Source of the DNA: Candidatus Omnitrophota bacterium
GTDB lineage: Bacteria > Omnitrophota > JACPQZ01
Direction: 5' to 3'
DNA length: 6,291 nucleotides
Assembly (NCBI GenBank): GCA_016190205.1
Contig: JACPQZ010000061.1
Coordinates: 1 to 6,291 of the forward strand
This document shows positions 1 to 5,652 of the stretch, in pieces (the first letter of the stretch is position 1; each line of letters opens with the position of its first letter). The notes beneath the pieces are model-generated. The model ran no database searches and was not told the origin of the DNA. It saw only the letters and a program-made list of their open reading frames with translations. The translations under genes were made by a program, and so were the position numbers.

Positions 1-1
1 A

Positions 2-175
2 CCCAAGGAATTGGATGCATACCTGGACCTGGTCGAATGCAGCCTGCTCCTTCCGGTCACGGTTCAGCCAGGAAGAGAGGTTCAATATCCCTCGTCTTAT
101 CAACTCCGAGGGGATCTCCCGGAAGGCATGAAACAGTTTAAGGTAACCTATGAGTTCAAAGTGGAGCAAAGGTAA
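2..175 (+). CDS. C-terminal end of an unrecognised protein (5'-truncated)
   Basis: Reading frame 2 is open from the left edge to a TAA at 173-175 and gives 57 residues; the start lies outside the window. The tail alternates hydrophobic and polar residues (for example FKVTYEFKV near the end), which looks like beta strands of a beta-sandwich or Ig-like fold. No motif identifies a family. The other two forward frames are less protein-like. The frame runs through the Shine-Dalgarno and start codon of the next gene, overlapping it by 26 nt, which suggests translational coupling with the SCO-family gene. I do not recognise it. A periplasmic or membrane-anchored partner of the SCO protein is possible, but nothing here proves it. 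Confidence applies to the frame being coding, not to function. Confidence 0.6.
   Translation, partial: PKELDAYLDLVECSLLLPVTVQPGREVQYPSSYQLRGDLPEGMKQFKVTYEFKVEQR
140..144 (+). promoter_or_regulatory. Ribosome binding site for the SCO-family gene
   Basis: AAGGT sits 5 nt before the ATG at 150, inside the coding end of the preceding gene. It supports ATG 150 as the real start despite the 26-nt gene overlap. The protein from this start begins directly with a basic n-region and hydrophobic signal segment. Confidence 0.55.
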
Positions 176-764
176 GCTCATCGCCGCGGGGCTGTTGTTG
201 ACCATCTTAGCAGCTCCAGCGATCTCGCAGATCTCCGGCCCTCCTAAAAGGGGGGCCGTGGGTCGAAAGGCCGTGCAGATGCCGGTTCCGGATTTTACCC
301 TGATAGATCAGGACAAAAGACCGATCCGCTTCGGCAGCCTTCGGGGGAAGGCCGTGCTCGTTACGTTCATTTACGCGACTTGCCCGGACGTCTGCCCGCT
401 TCTCACCGCAAAATTTGCCGGGATTCAGCGGGGGCTGAAGAGCCGGGGGCTAAACCATCATTTTCTCCTGAGCGTCACGACCGATCCCGAGGCCGATACG
501 CCTGAAGTCCTCAGATCCTACGGCCAGCGCTTTGGAGCGGATCTTCGTTCCTGGGCCTTTTTGACAGGTGACAAGAACGAGCTATCGGAAGCGTGGCGAT
601 TCTTCGGTGTGCGCGTCAAGAAACACGACAAGGGTTTAACAGACCACACCGGGCTTACGACTCTCATCGACCGCCAGGGGATCCGCAGAATCGACTATTA
701 CGGTAATTCCTGGACAGAGAACGAGGTGCTGAAAGACATCGCGGACTTGGCGGCGAGAAAGTAG
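150..764 (+). CDS. SCO1/SenC/PrrC-family copper chaperone / thiol-redox protein, exported
   Basis: A 204-residue protein with the thioredoxin-like SCO fold. Residues 1-26 look like a signal peptide or N-terminal anchor: basic start, hydrophobic stretch about 11-24, possible cleavage near AIS-Q, no lipobox Cys. The mature part opens with VPDFTLIDQD (46-55), typical of the family. The copper/redox motif CPDVC gives Cys78 and Cys82, and the distal ligand is His166 in DHTGLTTLID; the TTDPEAD segment (110-116) is also characteristic. All three canonical Cu ligands are therefore present. Known members deliver copper to the CuA site of cytochrome c oxidase or act as thiol-disulfide reductases. No oxidase gene is visible here, so the client is unknown. 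It overlaps the upstream gene and lies 25 nt before a glycosyltransferase gene, probably in the same transcript. Length is normal for bacterial SCO proteins. Confidence 0.93.
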   Translation: MSSKWSKGKLIAAGLLLTILAAPAISQISGPPKRGAVGRKAVQMPVPDFTLIDQDKRPIRFGSLRGKAVLVTFIYATCPDVCPLLTAKFAGIQRGLKSRGLNHHFLLSVTTDPEADTPEVLRSYGQRFGADLRSWAFLTGDKNELSEAWRFFGVRVKKHDKGLTDHTGLTTLIDRQGIRRIDYYGNSWTENEVLKDIADLAARK

Positions 765-789
765 GAGAAAAAGTAGGGCGCTGAATCCG

Positions 790-1542
790 GTGGACCTTTC
801 CATCATCATTCCAGCCTATAACGAAGAACGGCGCCTCGGCGGAAGCCTGCACGCGATTCTCGCCTATCTAGCGCGGCAGCCGTATTCGTCCGAGATCATC
901 GTCGTGGACGACGGCTCGCAGGACGCGACCACCCAGGTGGCGGCCTCATTCTCCGGCCACCAACCCAAGGTGCAATTGCTGCGGAACGGCAGGAACCGCG
1001 GCAAAGGGTATAGCGTGCGCAAGGGATTTTTGCGCGCCAAGGGGAAATATTTGCTATTTTCCGATGCCGACCTATCCACGCCGATCGAGGAAGTGGAAAG
1101 GCTTGTTGCGTGTCTGCGCGACGGCTATGACATCGCCGTAGGGTCGCGGGCGTTGGCGGAATCCCGCATCGAAGTGCGCCAGCCGTGGTACCGGCAAAAT
1201 ATGGGCCGCCTGTTCAATGTCCTGGTGCAAGCCCTGATCTTGCGAGGAATCCAAGATACCCAATGCGGCTTCAAATGCTTCAGGCGAGAAGCAGCCGTGG
1301 AAATCTGTCGTCGCATGAGGTGCGAGCGGTTCGCCTTCGATGTGGAGATGCTCTATCTGGCGCACGTCATGGGATATCGGGTGGCAGAGGTCCCGGTCGT
1401 CTGGCGCAATTCGCCCGAGACCAAGGTGCACGCCATTCGCGATTCGGCGGCGATGTTCGCCGATTTGCTCGCTATTCGATCGAATCACTTTCGCGGCCGG
1501 TATGCCATTGGCAGAGCCGTGAGCCGCCAAATCACCGCCTGA
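790..1542 (+). CDS. GT2 glycosyltransferase, dolichyl-phosphate glucose/mannose synthase-like
   Basis: A 250-residue GT-A fold enzyme. The N-terminus LSIIIPAYNEERRL is the classical GT2 opening; VVDDGSQD (38-45) binds the nucleotide, and SDAD (91-94) holds the metal-binding DXD. Further family marks are GSRAL (118-122), IQDTQCGFKCF (154-164) and FDVEMLYLA (183-191), which match the Alg5/DPG-synthase-like branch best. Such enzymes move a hexose from UDP-glucose or GDP-mannose to a polyprenyl phosphate at the cytoplasmic membrane face. There is no C-terminal membrane helix, so it is probably peripheral, and the donor sugar cannot be read from sequence. The start is GTG at 790, since the conserved domain begins at once; the only upstream purine tract near the right distance is a weak AGGGCG (775-780). 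Followed after 13 nt by a polytopic membrane protein, it probably supplies lipid-linked sugar to the GT-C-like proteins downstream. Confidence 0.92.
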   Translation: MDLSIIIPAYNEERRLGGSLHAILAYLARQPYSSEIIVVDDGSQDATTQVAASFSGHQPKVQLLRNGRNRGKGYSVRKGFLRAKGKYLLFSDADLSTPIEEVERLVACLRDGYDIAVGSRALAESRIEVRQPWYRQNMGRLFNVLVQALILRGIQDTQCGFKCFRREAAVEICRRMRCERFAFDVEMLYLAHVMGYRVAEVPVVWRNSPETKVHAIRDSAAMFADLLAIRSNHFRGRYAIGRAVSRQITA

Positions 1543-1555
1543 TGGAACCCCGTTG

Positions 1556-3196
1556 ATGACTGTAGCAGCGCGGGCTTGCTGGATCGCGTTCATGGTCCTG
1601 GCTGCTTCCCTTCCCTATGTGGTGAATTATGCGGCGACGCCTGAGGGGTTCCACTACACCTGGATCATGCCCCCGTATCACCAGGATTCGCTTGCCTACA
1701 TGGCGTGGTCGGAGCAGGCCACCCGCGGCAGCATCCTCTTCAAGCTCAAATATACCGCGCTTCCCCACGCGCCATTCCTCTTTCACCCTCTGTTCCTCGT
1801 ATCTGGCTGGCTCAAGGCCTTGCTTTCCTGGGACCCGGGAATCATCCACTGGATCATGAAGGGCCTCGGGATTGTTTTGTTCTGGCTCGTTTACTTCAGG
1901 TATACGGACTACCTGAAACTCAATCCATTCCAGCAGGTAGCCGCGACCGTTCTCGTCGGCACCTCTTCCGGCTTCGGCTGGCTGTACTACGGATTTCTCG
2001 GCTACGGGGTCGGAGGAAACCCGCTTCACCTGCCGCCCGACCTCTGGATGCCCGAGACCAATACCTTCTGGTCTCTTTTGTGGAATCCGCTGTTCGCATA
2101 TTCCCTGACGGTGCTGCTGCTTTCGGCTTATCTTCTCGACCGGGGCACGGAAGAAGCGGACGGGCGTTCCATGTGGCTCGGCGGCCTGGCGGCGGGTTTC
2201 CTAACGCTGATCCACCCGTACCACGTGCCGCTTATCTTTACCCTCGCGGCCGGGCTGGCGTTCTTTCGCCTGCGCGGAAGGGCGTCGGCGATGCTGGCCC
2301 GCTATTACGGCGTGGCGCTTCCGTTCGTCGCCGTAGTATTCCTGATATCGAAGCTCCATCCGCTCGCTTCGCAGCATTCGATCTCGGGCGAAATGGCCAG
2401 CCCGCCGCTTTGGTCGGAGGCGCTCGGCTTCGGCCTTCCCCTGGTGTTGTTTCTGGCGGGAGTCGCCGCCGGGCGCGGCGACTTCGTGAAAAAATACCTG
2501 CTGCCCGTGACCTGGATCGTTCTCGCCCTGATATTTTCCCAACTCCCGTTCTGGTTCCAGAGAAAATTCATCTTCGGGGCGCATGTTCCTCTGGGCATCC
2601 TCGCCGGCGTCGCGTTCGGGATCTTTGTGGCGAAGGTCGCCGGTCCTTGGCGCAAACCGGCGATCGCCGCAGCGCTCCTGCTCGCGGCTCCGTTGACGCT
2701 GTCCACCCAAGTCTTCCACCTGGCCCTCCAGCGGGAGATCGTCGGGTCCAATTATGAAGGCGCCTACTACATCAGCGACGATCTGCGGGCTGCCATGAAA
2801 TACCTGAGAGCGGATAGCGGCGCCGACGACCTTGTGTTTGCCGCTGAATCCACGAGCACGCTGGTGCCGGCATATTCGGGGAATACCGTCCTATGGGGTC
2901 ATTGGGCCATGTCGGTGGACTGGCAGGAGAGGCGCGCATGGAAAGAGAGGGCCTTCGGCACAGGGCCGACCGAGGAAGCCGCCCGGGAGCTGGCGAAGAC
3001 GGGGGTTAGGTACGTTCTCGTGGACGACGCGTTCAGAGGGTCGTTTGGAGATCCGCGGCCGGGGTTCTTCTCACAGTATGGCAAGGTCTTCGAAAAGGGC
3101 GAGGTCGCGATTTATCGCCAAGAAAAATCCCGCCCTCGCCTAGCCTTGGAAGGTTCGGTTGAAGACGCAGAGAAAGATGGCTCGACTCGCTCGTGA
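1556..3196 (+). CDS. Polytopic GT-C-like membrane protein, putative glycosyltransferase of unknown specificity
   Basis: A 546-residue protein with roughly eleven hydrophobic segments up to about residue 390 and a soluble C-terminal domain of about 150 residues. After the first helix (about 9-27) the external loop carries YHQDSLAYMAWS with Asp44, the place where GT-C enzymes keep a catalytic or metal-binding acid. Other features are HPYHVPLIF (220-228) and FQRKFIFGAHVPL (334-346); an Arg/Lys-rich segment of this kind recurs in uncharacterised bacterial GT-C-like proteins as I recall them. The C-terminal domain has LWGHWAMSVDW (446-456) and ends in a GVRYVLVDD strand (484-492). No family name can be given with confidence. 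ATG 1556 is preferred; TTG 1553 directly before it is equally in frame. GGA at 1544-1546 is the only, weak, Shine-Dalgarno. The gene overlaps the next by 38 nt. A membrane protein without transferase activity cannot be excluded. Confidence 0.8.
   Translation: MTVAARACWIAFMVLAASLPYVVNYAATPEGFHYTWIMPPYHQDSLAYMAWSEQATRGSILFKLKYTALPHAPFLFHPLFLVSGWLKALLSWDPGIIHWIMKGLGIVLFWLVYFRYTDYLKLNPFQQVAATVLVGTSSGFGWLYYGFLGYGVGGNPLHLPPDLWMPETNTFWSLLWNPLFAYSLTVLLLSAYLLDRGTEEADGRSMWLGGLAAGFLTLIHPYHVPLIFTLAAGLAFFRLRGRASAMLARYYGVALPFVAVVFLISKLHPLASQHSISGEMASPPLWSEALGFGLPLVLFLAGVAAGRGDFVKKYLLPVTWIVLALIFSQLPFWFQRKFIFGAHVPLGILAGVAFGIFVAKVAGPWRKPAIAAALLLAAPLTLSTQVFHLALQREIVGSNYEGAYYISDDLRAAMKYLRADSGADDLVFAAESTSTLVPAYSGNTVLWGHWAMSVDWQERRAWKERAFGTGPTEEAARELAKTGVRYVLVDDAFRGSFGDPRPGFFSQYGKVFEKGEVAIYRQEKSRPRLALEGSVEDAEKDGSTRS
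3148..3153 (+). promoter_or_regulatory. Ribosome binding site favouring a TTG start at 3159
   Basis: GGAAGG lies 5 nt before the TTG at 3159, within the 3' end of the previous gene. The alternative in-frame ATG at 3177 has only an AGAGAAAG purine run immediately before it. The site therefore favours TTG 3159, which adds six residues (MKTQRK) to a basic cytoplasmic N-terminus. Confidence 0.45.
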
Positions 3197-5039
3197 GCGA
3201 CTCAAGCAGTCCGGAGTCGCCCCCGCTCCGCGGCCCACTCCGGCGTCGGAGGCAACAGCCGCTCATCGCCTGCGCGATATTTTAGTCGCCTGCGTTCTCT
3301 TCGCAGCCGCCTGCGGACTGATGGCCTATATCCAGTTCAATCCCAACAATCCCTATCTGTCGGAAACTGACAGCTACTATCATGTGAAAATGGCTGAGAT
3401 GCTGCAAAAAGAGGGCGTGCCGCAGAAATTTCCATGGCTTTATTTCACTATTTTGCGCGATAGCTACGTAGATCACCACCTCTTGTTTCACATCCTGCTG
3501 ATCCCTTTTACCAATCTGTTCGGTCCCATTCTGGGAGCCAAGCTATTCCAGGTAGCGGTCGTCGGTTTCTCATTCCTGCTTCTATACCTTGTCCTCAAAC
3601 GTGCCGGCGTGCCGGGCGCTTTCTGGTGGTCCATCTTCGCCTTGTTTACCATGCCGGCCGATTTTTATTTTCGCATGAGCTTCATCCGGGATATGGGTCT
3701 CTCGTTGCTATTTATGATGCTGGGCATTTATCTGATTTTCCGGCCCGTCGAGGTCGGACCCGGCGCGGCGACAAGCCGAAGCTTCCGCCAAGCCTTGCTG
3801 GATCGAAAGGGGTGCGTCCCGCTCATTCTGGCCTGTGTCTTTTTGGCCGTTACGAATCTGGCGATTCTCGTCCCATTGACGATCGCGATTTACGCGGGCG
3901 GCGCTTTCTTGAAGGCGCGCTGGGGCTGGAGAAGCGGCGCCCTCTTTCTCCTTTGCGCCTTCTATGTGTGGGCCTATGGCGGGTTCATGTTCCTTCCGAT
4001 CTTCGCCGTCACCTATTTTGTCGCCCAGGTCATGATGCGCGAGAAGATAGAGTGGCGGCTTCCACAGGCAGCGCTGCTCGGGATAATCGCCGGCCTCGTT
4101 TTCAATCCCTATTTTCCCAAGAATCTCGGCTTTCTGTATCATCAAATCTTCGCGACGGGGTTGGGCGCCCAAGCCTACGTGGGAGGGGAATGGCGGCCGT
4201 ACGATACGTGGCACTGGGCGCAAAGCAATGCCGTGCCCGTCTTGATTTTTTTCGGGGCCGTCATCGTCGTCCTGATCAAAAAGGTGGAACAAAACGCCAA
4301 GACGGTCGCCGTCTTCGTTTTCTCGCTTCTCTTTCTCAGCCTGGTCTGGAAATCACAGCGATTCGTCGAGTATTCCTCTTTTTTTATGTCGCTCGCCGGC
4401 CTTTGTCTGGTTGGCCCTTTCCTTAAGTCAAAAGTCGAAGAATGGAAAGCGGGAGCCTTTTGGAAAACGGCGGAGAATATCTTCTACGGCACTACCCTCG
4501 CGGTCGTCCTGTCTGTTTCGATTATTTTTGCTCTCGGACCTTTTGACCTGGAAAATTGGGCCGTCGGCCAGATCCATCGGGCGCGCCATGATACCCAGAC
4601 GCTCTTCAGCATGTCGGCTCTCAAGAAGGTGCACGATTACCTTCTTCAAAATGCCGAGCCTGGGGATATCGTCTTTCACGATGACTGGGACGTATTCCCC
4701 CGCTATTTCTTTGCCAACGCCAAGACTCACTACCTAGTCGGTCTCGATCCCGAGTTTATGAATCAATATGCGGGAGAACCGTATAAAGGTCAGCCGGGCC
4801 TGTTGTATCTGGAATACGCGCAGATTTCCTCGGGCAGCGATCCCAACAATCTGGAGCGTATTAAAACCCACTTCAAGGCCAAGTGGGTGATCGTAACTAC
4901 GGATCACCCTGAGTTTTACCAGAATCTCAAGAGAGAGCCCGGTCTTTTCGAGGAAGTGTTCTTTGCGCCGAACGACGCCCTTATCGATCGTTACCCCATG
5001 GCCCGGGAAGATGGGTACTATTTATTTAATGTGTTATGA
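3159..5039 (+). CDS. Polytopic GT-C-like membrane protein with STT3-reminiscent motifs, putative glycosyl/oligosaccharyl transferase
   Basis: A 626-residue protein. A basic cytoplasmic N-terminus (1-39) precedes about eleven to thirteen membrane segments between residues 40 and 462 and a soluble C-terminal domain (about 463-626). The first external loop has YLSETDSYYHVKMAEML (66-82): acidic residues followed by YYH, like the first catalytic motif of STT3/AglB/PglB oligosaccharyltransferases. DHH follows at 105-107. Just after the last helix comes FHDDWDVFPRYFF (506-518), then YLVGLDPEF (525-533), in the position where STT3 proteins have WWDYG. KWVIVTTDH (575-583) forms a later strand. I recall DWDxFP proteins from other uncultured bacteria but know of no established function. 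By architecture it would transfer a lipid-linked sugar or glycan at the outer face. TTG 3159 has the better ribosome binding site; ATG 3177 is the alternative. The gene overlaps the end of the preceding GT-C-like gene, suggesting coupled synthesis. Confidence 0.85.
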   Translation: MKTQRKMARLARERLKQSGVAPAPRPTPASEATAAHRLRDILVACVLFAAACGLMAYIQFNPNNPYLSETDSYYHVKMAEMLQKEGVPQKFPWLYFTILRDSYVDHHLLFHILLIPFTNLFGPILGAKLFQVAVVGFSFLLLYLVLKRAGVPGAFWWSIFALFTMPADFYFRMSFIRDMGLSLLFMMLGIYLIFRPVEVGPGAATSRSFRQALLDRKGCVPLILACVFLAVTNLAILVPLTIAIYAGGAFLKARWGWRSGALFLLCAFYVWAYGGFMFLPIFAVTYFVAQVMMREKIEWRLPQAALLGIIAGLVFNPYFPKNLGFLYHQIFATGLGAQAYVGGEWRPYDTWHWAQSNAVPVLIFFGAVIVVLIKKVEQNAKTVAVFVFSLLFLSLVWKSQRFVEYSSFFMSLAGLCLVGPFLKSKVEEWKAGAFWKTAENIFYGTTLAVVLSVSIIFALGPFDLENWAVGQIHRARHDTQTLFSMSALKKVHDYLLQNAEPGDIVFHDDWDVFPRYFFANAKTHYLVGLDPEFMNQYAGEPYKGQPGLLYLEYAQISSGSDPNNLERIKTHFKAKWVIVTTDHPEFYQNLKREPGLFEEVFFAPNDALIDRYPMAREDGYYLFNVL

Positions 5040-5076
5040 AGATTGAGTAGTGATTGGAAGTTCAAACCTATGTGCT

Positions 5077-5081
5077 GAGGG
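5077..5081 (+). promoter_or_regulatory. Ribosome binding site favouring a TTG start at 5088
   Basis: GAGGG is placed 6 nt before TTG 5088, a good spacing, and 15 nt before the in-frame ATG at 5097, which is too far. This decides for the TTG start. The intergenic stretch 5040-5087 shows no convincing -35/-10 pair, so expression probably depends on read-through from upstream. Confidence 0.5.
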
Positions 5082-5087
5082 ATATTT

Positions 5088-5627
5088 TTGATTAAAATGA
5101 GCGGCCGACTCCCCACCTTCGCGGCGCTTGCAGGCATCGCGCCCGGACTTATCTTTACCTTCGCTGCCAGCGCAATATCCCCTCTCCGCGGCGCTCAGCA
5201 GGCGCCCCCCATCGCCGGGATCCGGTGCGATCGCGACGAGCATTTAAAGTATCATATCCACGCCCACCTAGATATTTTCACTGATGGGAAGCCTCATCCG
5301 GTTCCCGAAGGGGTGGGCATCGTGGGCCGCTCCTGCCTCTACTGGTTGCACACGCACGATCGAAGCGGAATCATCCATGTCGAGGCGCCGCAAGCCCGCC
5401 ATTTCACGCTGGACCAATTCTTTCTTGTTTGGAACGCTACGGCGCAGACAGCCCCGGCTGTGAAACAAACGCCGAAGATATTCGTCAATGGCAAGAGGAT
5501 AAGCGGCGGGTTGGTCCAGGTCGAAATGGCCGACCTTGCCCAGATAGCGGTTATCTACGGCAAGGAGCCGCCGAAGATCCCGTCATCCTACGACTTCCCG
5601 GACACCTATAAATATAAATATAGGTGA
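5088..5627 (+). CDS. Exported histidine-rich protein of an uncharacterised conserved family
   Basis: A 179-residue protein. Residues 1-38 form an export signal: a basic start, a hydrophobic stretch about 9-30, and possible cleavage near the small residues at 27-37. The mature part is rich in His arranged in short motifs: HLKYHIHAHLDIF (52-64, His52/56/58/60), WLHTHD (86-91, His88/90) and IIHVE (95-99, His97), with single Cys at 47 and 83. A second part has FTLDQFFLVW (106-115) and IFVNGKRISGG (131-141), which suggest beta strands. I recall similar HIHAHLDIF...YWLHTHD...FVNGK proteins in many environmental bacteria, without known function. Metal binding is a natural inference from clustered His but is unproven. 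TTG 5088 is chosen by its ribosome binding site; ATG 5097 would remove three residues. It sits 48 nt after the STT3-like gene. The C-terminus YKYKYR is encoded by an AT-rich hairpin-forming stretch. Confidence 0.82.
   Translation: MIKMSGRLPTFAALAGIAPGLIFTFAASAISPLRGAQQAPPIAGIRCDRDEHLKYHIHAHLDIFTDGKPHPVPEGVGIVGRSCLYWLHTHDRSGIIHVEAPQARHFTLDQFFLVWNATAQTAPAVKQTPKIFVNGKRISGGLVQVEMADLAQIAVIYGKEPPKIPSSYDFPDTYKYKYR
5603..5626 (+). repeat. Perfect 8-bp inverted repeat over the stop codon of the His-rich gene
   Basis: CACCTATA (5603-5610) and TATAGGTG (5619-5626) are exact reverse complements around an 8-nt loop AATATAAA. The stem covers the last codons and part of the TGA at 5625-5627. It could form an RNA hairpin acting as a stability or processing element. 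It is not a standard intrinsic terminator: the stem is AU-rich and no clean T-run follows directly, only TTCCTTTT from 5635. The inverted repeat itself is plainly visible; a role is inference. Confidence 0.45.
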
Positions 5628-5642
5628 TGGGAACTTCCTTTT

Positions 5643-5648
5643 GAGGAG
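5643..5648 (+). promoter_or_regulatory. Ribosome binding site for the last gene, within possible RNA hairpins
   Basis: GAGGAG lies 4 nt before GTG 5653, a strong sequence with slightly short spacing. Upstream CCTTT (5637-5641) can pair with AAAGG (5649-5653), leaving the GAGGAG in the loop. Alternatively GAGAAAGGT (5646-5654) can pair with ACCTTTTCTC (5662-5671) with one bulged T, partly covering the site and the first two bases of the start codon. The two structures exclude each other. Confidence 0.45.
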
Positions 5649-5652
5649 AAAG

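Noticed and set aside
1542-1556. Tiny ORF ATG-GAA-CCC-CGT-TGA overlapping the GT2 stop codon and the next start
   Set aside because: Four codons only. The TGATG junctions could help reinitiation, but a leader peptide cannot be claimed from this.
1072-2029. Reverse-strand frames opposite the GT2 gene and the first GT-C-like gene (1072-1593, 1532-2029)
   Set aside because: Charged, low-complexity products antisense to strongly supported genes, with no sign of a ribosome site or conserved motif.
1705-2757. Long forward frame (350 codons) inside the first GT-C-like gene
   Set aside because: It is in another frame of a well-supported membrane protein, and its product is Arg/Pro-rich without hydrophobic segments or motifs, as expected for an out-of-frame reading of G+C-rich DNA.
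3626-4426. Forward frame of 266 codons inside the STT3-like gene
   Set aside because: Same reasoning: Arg/Gly-rich composition, no recognisable domain, wholly inside a gene with clear membrane topology and motifs.
5040-5087. Possible promoter in the gap before the His-rich gene (TTGGAA at 5054-5059, TATTTT near 5083)
   Set aside because: Spacing is about 23 nt, and the supposed -10 would fall between the ribosome site and the start codon.
5603-5642. Intrinsic terminator between the His-rich gene and the last gene
   Set aside because: The stem is AU-rich, the following TTCCTTTT is not adjacent and is broken by C residues, and the next gene begins within 30 nt.
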